A stretch of 29,778 nucleotides of DNA. Origin: Chara braunii (taxonomy: Eukaryota > Streptophyta > Charophyceae > Charales > Characeae). The translations under genes were made by a program, and so were the position numbers. Shown piece by piece: positions 1-8,268 of this stretch. Every line of letters begins with the position of its first letter. Position 1 is the stretch's first letter. Below the pieces are notes generated by a model. It had not been told where the DNA came from. It did not search any database and was given only the letters and a program-made list of their open reading frames with translations. The stretch covers positions 887,604 through 917,381 of the forward strand of contig BFEA01000097.1 in assembly GCA_003427395.1 (NCBI GenBank), given 5' to 3'.

Positions 1-61
1 GCTATGAAACGAAAAAAAAAGAAGAAAAAAAGCTAAAGAAACGGCAGTAAACAAAAAAAAA

Positions 62-94
62 CGCGCAGGGCCCACGGTGCGCTGGGCCCGCGCG
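62..94. repeat. GC-rich inverted repeat
   Basis: CGCGC-A-GGGCCC on the left pairs with GGGCCC-GCGCG on the right around a 10-nt loop, giving an 11-bp stem with one bulged A. It sits in A-rich sequence. No associated gene is visible; it may be part of a decayed transposon end or a chance structure. Confidence 0.45.
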
Positions 95-293
95 GGAAAA
101 AAGGTCTCAGCGGGACACGTCATGCGAGAACCGCTCTTGACTTTAAGAGTATAGATAAATAGATAAAAAAGAACGAAATAAAAAATTCACAAAACTTCAA
201 AAAAAAAGAAAGAGACTACAAGAGTGTGTGGGCCAGGTGATGCAAACACAGGGTTGTGAGGGTGCAGGAAAAAATGTTGTTGGGCCCCTTTCC

Positions 294-448
294 AAAAATG
301 GACAGCAGCATCCTTTGGAACATCCGTTAAAATTGGAATGGTACAGGGAAAGAAGATTAGCATGGCCCCTGCACGCATAAATCAAGAAATGGTCAAAAAG
401 ACTCAAAATTGAAAATTTCTTAAAAAGGGCAAAAACGGACACAGCAGC
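294..448 (+). pseudogene. U6 snRNA retropseudogene (deleted) with probable target-site duplication
   Basis: Positions 309-396 match U6 snRNA in order: a remnant of the 5' stem-loop and CATCCG, the AAAATTGGAA block, then AGAAGATTAGCATGGCCCC, then AAATCAAGAAATGGTC. About 12 nt are missing between CCCCTGC and ACGCATAAATC, the region that in intact U6 holds GCAAGGATGACA. Several substitutions are also present, so it cannot work as a spliceosomal RNA. The 3' end is followed by A-rich DNA instead of a clean terminator. Similar sequences (AAAAATGGACAGCAGC upstream near 295-310 and AAAAACGGACACAGCAGC near 431-448) flank it and look like a decayed target-site duplication, as expected for LINE-mediated retroposition. 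Confidence 0.8.
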
Positions 449-449
449 A

Positions 450-1039
450 GACAGCCTACAAATTGGGCCTTTGACAGTCCCTGCTGCTGGTGATGCCAAC
501 GAAAAAAGCAGCAGTCCTTCGGCTCATCACATTTCCCACTGCCCACTGAGGGAAATTCGACCTCCAGATCTGCTGAACTGCTCGGAGCAGCTACATCCCC
601 ACCTACCTGACAAGAGGGCGGGGGTTTCTGCCTGTTGAAAATAAGCTGACGTAAATGGGAGGTCTTGGAAATCTGAGGAGGATTTATCCATGCCTATCTT
701 ACCCTATAACCCCCCCACCCACCTACCTGCTGCCGACTGACTAATGGCATATTGAGACTAGGACTCGCCTGAATGTATCTGGTAACAAAGACGACTCCGT
801 TCACTTTAATGACTCCTAAATTCCTAATGCGATTGTGCCCTGACAGAGCCAATCTTGCTCCATGCGAAACAGCACCTGACAACCAGCTGCCATCAACTGA
901 AGTAGCACCGACAGCACCTACTTGTGCTCGTGATATTCTCTGCCGATGGGGTGGGGTATGGCATTCACAGGGCCCCAATGCCTGATGCCTTAAAAAAAGA
1001 AAGAAGTTGCGTCCTTTGTCAGGCTGAGAGCGAGCGTAC
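450..1039. other. No recognisable feature
   Basis: Mixed-composition sequence with only short open frames on both strands. None shows a recognisable domain, splice structure or compositional bias typical of coding sequence. No repeat structure was seen. Confidence 0.5.
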
Positions 1040-1167
1040 ACCTGCAGAGCTGGCAGAGTATGTAAAACAGCCTAGGACAGCAATGCTGGCAGAGTATTTA
1101 AAACAGCCTATAGGCCTGCAGAGCTGGTGGAGTATTTAGAGCAGCCTACAGGCCTGCAGAGCTACAG
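1040..1167. repeat. Minisatellite, about 38-bp unit, 3.4 copies
   Basis: Degenerate tandem copies of a unit containing CTGCAGAGCTGGCAGAGTA, then TTTAAAACAGCCTA, then a short TAGG or CAGG spacer. Starts are near 1040, 1080, 1115 and 1153; the last copy is partial. No coding function is evident. Confidence 0.75.
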
Positions 1168-1214
1168 CGAAAATACTGCAAACTTCGCTCCACACAACAC
1201 CCTTCCCCTCCCCA

Positions 1215-1240
1215 ACACACACACACACACACACACACAC
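1215..1240. repeat. (AC)13 microsatellite
   Basis: A pure AC dinucleotide run. Such runs recur throughout the window. Confidence 0.95.
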
Positions 1241-1827
1241 TTTCTATTCTGGGCTATGCAGCTCAAGATGCCACTCCTTGTTATGTGTGGAGTCGCATTG
1301 CAGTCAAAAAAAGCAGCACCATTGTCTTTCAAAATACTTGCTACCTACTATCCCCACATTCTCTCCCGTCGTTGTTAGGAAGGATTTCTCATTTCCAGCA
1401 ATATCCTCCTCGGCCTGTGGTTATTCTCCAAGGGGGTGAACATGTCCCCTGAGAGATGATGTTCATCATTTATCTGTACTATTCAGTAGGTATTATTCCC
1501 CCTCCACTCCAGTGAGATAAAACCTTCCATGTTGCATTGCTGCATTACGGCAAGTGGCCATATATCTGAAGAGCGGAGGATCGGAGATTAGTGAGGATTG
1601 GAAACTAGTTTTTGGTTAAGGCTCCGTTCGACCCTACGGAGCACCAACCTGGTTAACTTCCCGCCGGCAGAGATGAAATCCAACCTTACAACTTTCTCAG
1701 TGGAAAAAAAAAAAACGTTTTGCTCGTGTCTGCGCAAGCAAGTGCCAGATCAAACTACTTTGGGGCATATCGAAAGACAGCTGTAGCTCTTGTTCTACGA
1801 CAGAAATTCTGTATCATATGGGAAGGA

Positions 1828-1829
<2 letters not shown>
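1241..1829. other. No recognisable feature
   Basis: Unique-looking sequence with only short open frames and no recognised protein or RNA. An A10 run lies near 1705. Confidence 0.45.
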
Positions 1830-1873
<44 letters not shown>

Positions 1874-1971
1874 AAGGGGCGGCCCCCCCGGGGGCCGGGC
1901 GCGGGCCCCGGGGGCCGGGGGGGGGGGCGCGGCCCGGGGCCCCTTTTGAACCCCCCCCCCCCCCCCCCCCC
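1830..1971. repeat. Poly-G (43) / GC-only tract / poly-C (21)
   Basis: A run of 43 G is followed by about 75 nt made almost only of G and C and then by 21 C. The open frames here (poly-Gly, poly-Pro) are products of this composition and are not genes. The tract lies about 280 bp from an N, so it may be a sequencing or assembly artefact, although a real G-quadruplex-forming tract cannot be excluded. Confidence 0.85.
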
Positions 1972-2053
1972 AACTTCCCCTCGACTACTTTGCTCCCTCC
2001 TGCTTCTTTCCCCCCAGACTCCGAACTTTCCCCCCCGCTGATTCCCCTCCCGG

Positions 2054-2247
2054 CTCCGCTCCATCCCGTTCCGCTCCGTTTCCCGCTACGTTCCCCACTA
2101 CGTTTCCCGCTCCGCCACCCAGTCAGACCCGGTACTGGCCCTCCTCCAGCAGATGCAGGCCGAAATCACGGCCCTCCATACCGACCTTTCATCCCTGTCG
2201 GACCGTGTGTCACATTTGGAGCCCCGTCCCAGTGCATCCTCCCCCCC
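2054..2247 (+). pseudogene. Gag/ORF1-like coiled-coil fragment, cut off at the N
   Basis: The frame reading CAG at 2120-2122 encodes QSDPVLALLQQMQAEI followed by TALHTDLSSLSDRVSHLE, an amphipathic heptad-like helix after an Arg/Ser/Tyr-rich stretch (RSVSRYVPHYVSRSAT). A basic Ser-rich leader followed by a short leucine coiled coil is common at the N-terminus of retrotransposon Gag or LINE ORF1 proteins. No zinc knuckle, protease or RT follows, because the frame ends at the N at 2248 and the sequence beyond is different. The family assignment is an inference from composition only. Confidence 0.35.
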
Positions 2248-2262
2248 NGGGGGGGGGGGGGG
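2241..2262. other. Assembly join: C7-N-G14
   Basis: Seven C, one N at 2248, then about 14 G. The sequences on each side do not continue one another in any reading frame. This looks like two contigs joined through homopolymer ends, so order and orientation across this point should not be trusted. Confidence 0.7.
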
Positions 2263-2397
2263 GCGACCGGAGAATTGGGTGCAAATTGATAAATTTCAAA
2301 TTTGAGGGTGCACCACCCTCCATGTGATTGGGAGTAGGCTCCTTCTCTGATGTGACCTGTCGTCACAGCAAGGTCAGCCCAAGATCCAAGTAGCCAT

Positions 2398-2457
2398 TAT
2401 TATCTATTAATGCATCTACAGCTTCTTGAACTAATCTTTTTTGAGATATCATTAATG
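2398..2457 (-). pseudogene. rpoC1: Plastid-type rpoC1-like fragment
   Basis: On the minus strand an AT-rich 20-codon stretch reads SLMISQKRLVQEAVDALIDN. The core KRLVQEAVDALIDN resembles the segment conserved in the beta-prime subunit of bacterial-type RNA polymerase (rpoC1 in plastids), just before the GRRGR/promoter-clamp region. Codons end mostly in A or T (TTA, GTA, GCA, ATA), unlike the surrounding DNA. Neither side continues the gene, so this is at most a tiny nuclear insertion of plastid DNA. The match is short and chance similarity is possible. Confidence 0.4.
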
Positions 2458-2672
2458 AATGCGGAGCAGGCCATATACCTTGCCGTAACTTCATAACTTG
2501 GATCATGCTTTGCTTGATCCGTGTGTGAAAGCTATGCTACTATGCATTCGTCTGTTGGATTTTCGACGGCAGAGTTCCGATGCGAGAGGAGAGAGGAGAG
2601 AGTGTGAGGATGTCCTGGGCATTGTGCTTTGAACATGTGTACTCAAACTCTCATATCCAGGAGGCAGAAGGA

Positions 2673-2829
2673 TATGATCGCGATAGTCGTATCGCATGCC
2701 ATCATTGCCATGCATTCAACGCGTTCACTATGTAAAGCCTCACAAATTGACAGAAGAATGATCGCGATAGTCATATTGCATGCCATTCAATGCGTTCACT
2801 ACGTGAAGCCTCACGAATTGACTACAGAT
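2673..2829. repeat. Imperfect direct duplication, about 70-85 bp
   Basis: The block starting GATCGCGATAGTCGTAT (about 2675) recurs from about 2760 as GATCGCGATAGTCATAT. Both continue through a version of CATTCAACGCGTTCACTA and then AAGCCTCACAAATTGAC. The second copy lacks about 12 nt in the middle. Confidence 0.75.
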
Positions 2830-3246
2830 TGCAGTTGTCGATCTCATATTGGGGAACTTCAGCCAATCCTCCACCTTTTCTCATTCATAAACTTGGATCC
2901 AATGCTTTAGCTTTTGACCTGTTCAAAGGCCAAGCTTGCATTCTTGAAGCAGAAGATAGGAGAGAGAGAGAGTGCCACCGTTGATTGCGATCTGCAGGTC
3001 AGGTGATTCCATCAGCACCAGGCTTTGGCCTCAACAGGCCTGCAAGCATGCATCTCCCCATTGGTCTTTTTGGGGCCGCCATAAGGGCAACACAGCGCCA
3101 TTGTGACAAGGAGCCCCGTAATCTAGAATTTCCATCACTCATTTCAGTGATGGATGGTTGAGAGTTGTGAGTCGATAGACGACATGAACCTATCGTAGGG
3201 GACCCAGTGCTTGGTATTCCTACTTCCTCCTAAGTTCTCTCTCGGC

Positions 3247-3267
3247 TTTTTTTTTTTTTTTTTTTTT
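3247..3267. repeat. Poly-T (21)
   Basis: A pure T run within a pyrimidine-rich stretch (3230-3390). On the minus strand it could be an A-tail of a retroposed sequence, but no recognisable body or target-site duplication was found. Confidence 0.8.
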
Positions 3268-3399
3268 GAACCTCCTGTTTCCTCTTTGATTTTCCTTGTC
3301 TTTTCTCTTCTTTTTCCCCTGAGCTCCCCTTCTATTCTGGGAGGTGTCATTCCTACATGTTTTCTTTGTTTTCTTTTTTTTTTGAGGTAAGCATGTTCA

Positions 3400-4570
3400 T
3401 GTCCCTTTTAAGTATTGAATAAGCAAAAAAAAACATGCGCCAGCAAAGAAACCAGCCGCCGAGTTCAAAAAGCAATGGAAGTACCAAAACAGCCGTGGTG
3501 CCAGGCCAGGTGTCATATTTAGAGCGGTCGGCCGCGGCGTCAGATGGGGAACGAAAAAATTAAAAGAAAATGCCCAAGGCAATGGATACTTTTCGACCCA
3601 AATTGCCGTTTCAAAGTCGGTGCCTGTTTTCTTTGCCGGCGAGAGTTTTTTTTGCCTTCGTGAACTCAAAACCCACTGCGTCCGCCGTTATTTCTCGTTT
3701 TTTTAAAAGAAACACACACCGAGTTCGCTAAAAGTGATGGTAAGAGCTTTGGGATGTCGCTCCTACATGTCTTTTCATAGGGCATCAAACATTATTCTGC
3801 ACCTTTGATCTCACTGTGAGCACAATTCTCTGGAACGAACAAGTGCCTCGTCCAGTCCGTTCAATCATCCTATTCTGTACACGCCACTTGCATCACTACT
3901 CTGCTGAAGCACAGAATCCCCTCACAATCCTTTCACAAGTACTCTGCACTACCACTTCTTCCGCTGCAGTTCTTTGTTCTTTTCTATGGCATTTCTTGAA
4001 CGACACTGGGCCTCGCTCCACTACTCTCCACATGCACAATAGACAAAAAATACGGCAGTGTATCTTCCCATGCACTAGCGGAAGATTTATTCCCATTCTG
4101 CACGTTAGGCGAGTAGCGAAGCAAGGCCAATTCGTTTCTTGTTTATCTTTTTGGGTGGGATCCAAACCGAGACCACTCGACTTGCCGAGAGGCAAATACA
4201 ACCCACTCAGGACATATGAAGGCACTAAATTGGGGCACGCACAGATAATGCATATGTACACTGCAGATGGAGAGAGGCATTATGACCACACAATTTTAGT
4301 CTCTTGTCAACCTGAGCAGGCTACTTCCATGGATTTACCTTTCTTTCCAAAGGAGAAGAGAAGGGACCCCAAAACATTCTGAAACATATTTCCTTTGAAC
4401 TCGTTGCTCACCACGACAGGAGGTCAACAGTGCCAGTGTAAGGATATCCGATATACGGTTCACTAAGATGCTTTTCATGCCTAGGTCTAAGGGCCTGGCT
4501 CCGCTGTCCGAAAATTACCTGTAATGGAATAATTTGTCAGTGAATTGGGGCCATCATTTTTTTGTGGTTT
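3400..4570. other. No supported gene; one long open frame of doubtful meaning
   Basis: The region contains a 188-codon plus-strand frame at 3816-4382 that opens with GTG and has no ATG near its start. Its product shows no recognisable domain, signal peptide or repeat, and it has a partly overlapping minus-strand frame of 121 codons. In intron-containing repetitive DNA this length is not evidence of a gene. A GC-rich patch near 3510-3600 contains GCGGTCGGCCGCGG, reminiscent of the interior of the MITE family found at 8.3 and 16.6 kb, but no terminal repeats were found. Confidence 0.4.
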
Positions 4571-4571
4571 T

Positions 4572-4717
4572 CGAATAGCAGATTTTTTTTTATTTTATTT
4601 ATTTTTTTAATTTGGACCATTTCTCGATTTATGTGTGTCATCCTTGCGCAGGGGCCATGCTAATCTTCTCTTTATCGTTCCAATTTTAATGGATGTCCTG
4701 AAGGACACCGAATAGCA
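4572..4717 (-). ncRNA. U6: U6 snRNA retrocopy, near full length, with A-rich tail and 9-bp TSD
   Basis: Read on the minus strand, 4706 to 4609 is a nearly complete U6 snRNA: the 5' stem-loop GTCC-TTCA-GGAC, ATCCATTAAAATTGGAACG, AGAGAAGATTAGCATGGCC, the CGCAAGGATGACAC block with the catalytic-core region, and the plant-type 3' end GAGAAATGGTCCAAATT. It differs from the usual plant sequence at a few sites. It is followed by an A-rich tail (4608-4581) and bounded by TGCTATTCG on both sides (plus-strand CGAATAGCA at 4572-4580 and 4709-4717). An A-tail plus a target-site duplication marks a LINE-mediated retrocopy. The 70 bp upstream show no clear upstream sequence element or TATA box, so it is probably silent. 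Confidence 0.9.
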
Positions 4718-4845
4718 AACTTTATGGCCGGTTTTCGGAAAAACAACTCGTTCTTCCAGAGGCGACAAACGAATATGCTAGTCCCCCCTTCGTCACAAGC
4801 CCAACCTTTCGGACCAGTCCGCTTTTCCACTTCTGTGGCAGGGAT

Positions 4846-4992
4846 TTAAACCGCCAGTACATGGCCCCAGCCTTGCTGAAAAGAAACTCATTGCCTATCC
4901 GGGAAAGTCGGCGTCGTCGATAAAAGAAATCGGTGGCTGGCGTCGCTTTTCAGCCTCTTACACGGCCCCGCGGCCGATATGAGGCGTTTACA
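4846..4992. mobile_element. Degenerate MITE, ACCACCAGTAC family
   Basis: The left end TTAAACCGCCAGTACATGG is a variant of the terminal repeat of the complete elements at 8269 and 16,611. The interior ends with CCGCGGCCGATAT, which also precedes the right terminus in both complete copies. The right terminus is damaged: GAGGCGTTTA replaces the expected inverted repeat, so its limit is approximate. It encodes nothing. Confidence 0.55.
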
Positions 4993-5049
4993 AACAGTAG
5001 TACAGAGGCCCGTTTTTCCCATTAGTGCTGAAATTATCCACCTTCGTGA

Positions 5050-5241
5050 GGCTATCCTTCCCTGGACTGCGGGCTTTTCTCCATAGCTACGATAATACAA
5101 TATGCTCATTATGGGGTGTTTCCTGGCAGAGGCCCTAAGAATGCCATTCGGTCTTATTTTGAATATTTAGCAGCCATATATTCTTGGCCAGTTCGGTCTG
5201 ATAAGAACTGCCCAATTGTTGCACAGGCTGGCAGGCCCTAG
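5050..5241 (+). other. Unrecognised open frame, possibly a coding remnant
   Basis: A 63-codon frame without a start codon runs to a TAG at 5239-5241. Its product has a protein-like mix of residues, including YGVFPGRGPKNAIRSYFEYL and SWPVRSDKNCPIVAQ, without low-complexity bias. I do not recognise a family. It could be an exon remnant of a transposon gene or chance. Confidence 0.2.
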
Positions 5242-5501
5242 AGCTGTGGTGCCCAAAAGGGAGCTTTTCGATGGGCAGCTCCAGTCTGGATTAGCCCTTC
5301 GTGCTTGACATAACGGCTCGAACAACAGGGTTGATGTCGAATCTGGCGCAATCGCGACACTGGCTGTGGTAGCTCGTGGTTGACTTGTCTTTAAGCTAAC
5401 TCCGGTCAAACAGATCGATATCGAGCAGACTTTGAGAGAGAGGCGGTGAGCGGTGGGAGGGAGAGGCAGTGAGCCAGTGATGAAGAGAAGGGTGACTGGA
5501 C

Positions 5502-5985
5502 GTTGTCTACCAAATGGAGTTGGGGAAAGCGCGGTTAGTGAACTGCATGAAACAAACGAAGTTTAGATAGGAATGAAAAAAGAAGTAATGACATCTAAGC
5601 ACAAAGTTCCAACACCATGGCACCCCCCGCATTTCCCTACTGACGGCCCAGTTTCCCTGGTCGATCCCAATAAAACCACTGCTTGAGTAGGTTGTGACAA
5701 CCTATGTGAGTTTAGGGCTTTGCCCCGCTGCGCTCTGGGCGTTGTCTACCAAAGGAAATTGGAGAAAGCACGGTTAGTGAACCGCATGAAACAAAGAAGT
5801 TTTTAAAACTTTGTTTGGAATAATTAAAAAAAAGCAATGACATCTAAGGATAAAGTTCCAACACCCAATTTCCCTAGTGATGCCCCACGTTCCTTGGCCG
5901 ATCCCAAGAAAACCACTGCTCGAGTAGGTTGCAACTTGCAACAACCTATGTGAGTTTAGGGCTTGGCCCCACTGCGCTCTGGATG
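5502..5985. repeat. Tandem duplication, two units of about 240 bp
   Basis: Unit 1 (5502-5740) and unit 2 (5741 to about 5985) both start GTTGTCTACCAAA and share GCATGAAACAAA, AATGACATCTAAG, AAAGTTCCAACACC, AAAACCACTGCT and CCTATGTGAGTTTAGGGCTT in order, ending in CTGCGCTCTGG. They differ by substitutions and small indels, for example a TTTTTAAAACTTTG insertion and a GCAACTT duplication in unit 2. No coding content was recognised. Confidence 0.85.
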
Positions 5986-6009
5986 TATACCTCAAGCAAG
6001 ATCATATTC

Positions 6010-6032
6010 TCAAACCACCAGTACATTTACCT
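6010..6032. mobile_element. Solo left end of the ACCACCAGTAC MITE family
   Basis: TCAAACCACCAGTACATTTACC matches the family terminal repeat at 12 of the first 14 internal positions, but no matching right end was found downstream. The element is either truncated or the match is a fragment. Confidence 0.4.
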
Positions 6033-6451
6033 GCTAATTTTCTCCCGTGCTTTCTTTCGGGGTGGGGGTGGCTTGGCAGGCTGCACACAACATTTCGAGT
6101 GGGGCCCATCAGTACCGTACCATCATGCGGGGCCCACAGAAATAATATGGATCAGGCAGATGGACCAGGCCCAACCATTGTATGGCTGGTGGAAAGTGCA
6201 TATCACTTCGAAAAAGAAAATGAAAAAAAAATCCTGTCCGGGTCCGGGGCGAAAGGTGCACTTCGGCACGTGCACTTTCGCACAGCACAAATGGGATTTC
6301 GCACCAGGCGAGTGCGCTTTCAAAATTCCAAAAACTCGTGCGCGTGCTCTTTACTGTGGTGAGTGGGGTTGCGGCTGGTGTGCACGCCACGTGGCATCCA
6401 AAAGAGGCCTGGTCTATGTTGACAGACGAGAGCACACGCGTGCGCGCGCAC

Positions 6452-6560
6452 GAGAGAGAGAGAGAGAGAGAGAGAGGTGTTGAGGCACAGCAACAATGTG
6501 AAGTCCCGCGGTGGGTGGGACTTCACATTTCATATCTGGGTGTGCATGTGGCAAGCGCGT

Positions 6561-6593
<33 letters not shown>
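6452..6593. repeat. (GA)n ... perfect 13-bp hairpin ... (CT)n
   Basis: A (GA)12 run (6452-6476) and a (CT)14 run (6565-6593) are mutually complementary and flank a perfect inverted repeat: AATGTGAAGTCCC at 6495-6507 and GGGACTTCACATT at 6517-6529, with a 9-nt loop. A transcript across 6452-6593 could fold into a long hairpin with two paired regions separated by an internal loop. Whether this is functional is unknown. Confidence 0.8.
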
Positions 6594-6595
<2 letters not shown>

Positions 6596-6723
6596 CCCCA
6601 AAAAAAACAAGACTGTCCACCGGCCCTGATGATTGCTACGACCCGACAACCCTGCCTCACACACGGTTATCACATTCCATCTACCTGTCCGAAGACACGC
6701 TCCTCTCCTGAAACACTAAAGGC

Positions 6724-6724
6724 A

Positions 6725-6770
<46 letters not shown>

Positions 6771-6792
6771 AAAAAAAAAAGAAAAAAAAAGA
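6724..6792. repeat. Compound (TC)n(AC)n(A)n microsatellite
   Basis: (TC)7 passes directly into (AC)15 and then an A-rich run with single G interruptions. The same TC-to-AC architecture occurs at 14,268-14,311. Confidence 0.95.
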
Positions 6793-7260
6793 ACGGATTG
6801 GATCTCCAAATTCCAACCCCCACGTCCCCACCATTTGACACCGCAAAACCCCTCAACCCCAACTTTTCAGAAACACTACAAAAAAGGAAGACTGCAACCC
6901 TTTCCGCAGTCATTGTGATGAGGAAAGCTCCTCACCTACGGTTGATAAGGCTCAAGTACGCATGGAACCGATGGGAAATCCAATGCGAAGTGTTGTCGCC
7001 GATGAACATACCCCAGCCCAATTGCAGGCTTTATGAACGTTGCTAAAAAGCAGAGAGGCGGGGGCGGGGGGGGTTGGGCAGGGGCCGCAGGGGGATGACA
7101 ATAACGTGTGTCTGTCAGTCAGTGTGTGTTTTCAAAAAAAAAAGAACTCCCTCTCTCATTCCATCCACAAATCATCACAAACCATCCATGAAACAGAAAA
7201 AGGTGCAGATAGGCAATATAGTAGAAGATGCAAGGTTGGACACGTTTTTGTGATTGTTAG

Positions 7261-7424
7261 CATTTAATCAAATTGCTGATAATGCAGGAATGCTACATTA
7301 TACTTCAGGAGGGAATTTTACAACTCCTCTTGTAGTGCGTGGTCCTGGAGGAGTAGGAAGACAATTAGGTGCTGAACATTCTCAAAGATTAGAATCTTAT
7401 TTTCAATCAGTGCCAGGACTTTTA
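7261..7424 (+). pseudogene. Pyruvate dehydrogenase E1-beta fragment, plastid type
   Basis: The frame starting GCATTTAATCAAATTGCT encodes [20 protein letters not shown], then [20 protein letters not shown] and [13 protein letters not shown]. This is the conserved centre of the beta subunit of the E1 component (decarboxylase) of pyruvate dehydrogenase, which makes acetyl-CoA; the [17 protein letters not shown] segment is highly characteristic, and HYTSGG fits the plastid isoform. Only about 54 of roughly 325 residues are present. Codons end almost always in A or T, unlike the neighbourhood, which suggests plastid DNA (an odpB-type gene) inserted into the nucleus. A TTAG just before the homology could instead be a splice acceptor of a decayed nuclear exon. 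A TGA lies two codons upstream and homology stops at PGL. Confidence 0.8.
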
Positions 7425-7489
7425 AGCGCCAGGTGCCCACACACCCGACTGCCATCGAAGCGGCACACTTGCACAAATTATATATACAG

Positions 7490-7614
7490 GGTTCATCCCT
7501 CCTGACGAGTTCGTGAAACTCCAACGAAACAGTTTGTCACAACCCCTCATTCGTTGTCCTCTTCTCCCTCTCTGCCTACGGTTTGCCGGGCAGCTCTGTT
7601 TGACGATATATTGT
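7490..7614 (+). repeat. Hammerhead-like repeat, copy 1
   Basis: It contains CTGACGA (7502-7508), a GTTCG/CCAAC stem II with a TGAAACT loop, GAAAC and AGTTTGTC ending at 7538, then the family's pyrimidine-rich segment (GTCCTCTTCTCCCTCTCTGC), the terminal stem-loop and the end TTTGACGATATA. It lies just 3' of the pyruvate dehydrogenase fragment. Stem II has one mismatch here. Confidence 0.7.
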
Positions 7615-7668
7615 CACGTAACTATGAACTAAAAGAGCGTAAATTGTATATATAATATTATATATATA

Positions 7669-7736
7669 TATATCGTCACAAACAGAACTGCCCGGTAAAC
7701 CGTAGGCAGAGAGAGAGAAGAGGACAACAAACGAGG
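7669..7736 (-). repeat. Hammerhead-like repeat, 3'-part only, inverted
   Basis: A minus-strand copy of the distal half of the family: CGTTTGTTGTCCTCTTC, pyrimidine tract, CTACGGTTTACCGGGCAG stem-loop and TTTGTGACGATATA. The ribozyme-like core is absent. It faces copy 1 across a (TA)n-rich spacer. Confidence 0.7.
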
Positions 7737-7825
7737 TATATATATATATAGATATATATGTACATGAATTAATATCTATTTTAAGTTTTATAAAAAAAAA
7801 GGATCCTTATATATACATATCGTCA

Positions 7826-8130
7826 TATTCCATCTGGTGTGGGTAGGTGATAGTCTGCTTTGATTTTTGTCACAGGAACCTTGAGGGCAGGGGTTGGTGC
7901 CCACCTCAGGGTATCAGTTGTCGGGCAGTCGTCGATGCTTAACCACAACCAGGTTTAAGGTGGATTATCACTTGCAATGTAATCAGTTTGGATAAAGCAG
8001 ACTGTTGAGGGTTCAGCCTCCTGACGAGTCGGTGAAAGTCCGCCGAAACAGTTTGTCACAGCCCCTCGTTTGTTGTCCTCTTCTCCCTCTCTGCCGACGG
8101 TTTACCGGGCAGTTCTGTTTGACGATATCC
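7826..8130 (+). repeat. Hammerhead-like repeat, longest 5' extension
   Basis: It starts near TAGGTGATAGTCTGCTTTGA and includes a 170-bp leader shared, in inverse, with 28,560-28,745. The core lies at 8021-8057 (CTGACGA, GTCGG stem, GAAAC, GTTTGTC), and the terminal hairpin CTGCC-GA-CGGT-TT-ACCG-GGCAG at 8091-8112. It ends TTTGACGATAT. Leader, ribozyme-like core and 3' hairpin in one unit suggest a short non-autonomous mobile RNA-derived element. No protein is encoded. Confidence 0.7.
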
Positions 8131-8268
8131 ATAATAAAAAGGATGGAGAACAGAAGGCAACATACTCAACACAGAAGGCTACACCAACAAGAAAGCACTG
8201 ACCACATCCGCCAATGGTCTGAAAGAACTTGGGCGGAGCCCTCTGAGTCTGTCCACAAAGCCACAAAA

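Noticed and set aside
1755-2064. Poly-Gly/poly-Pro open frames
   Set aside because: Produced by the G and C homopolymers.
3816-4382. 188-codon plus-strand frame as a gene
   Set aside because: No ATG start, no recognisable domain and a competing minus-strand frame over the same DNA; not supportable.
4707-4800. Plant-type U6 promoter upstream of the 4.6-kb U6 copy
   Set aside because: No convincing upstream sequence element or TATA box at the expected spacing; the TSD shows that the flank is just the insertion site.
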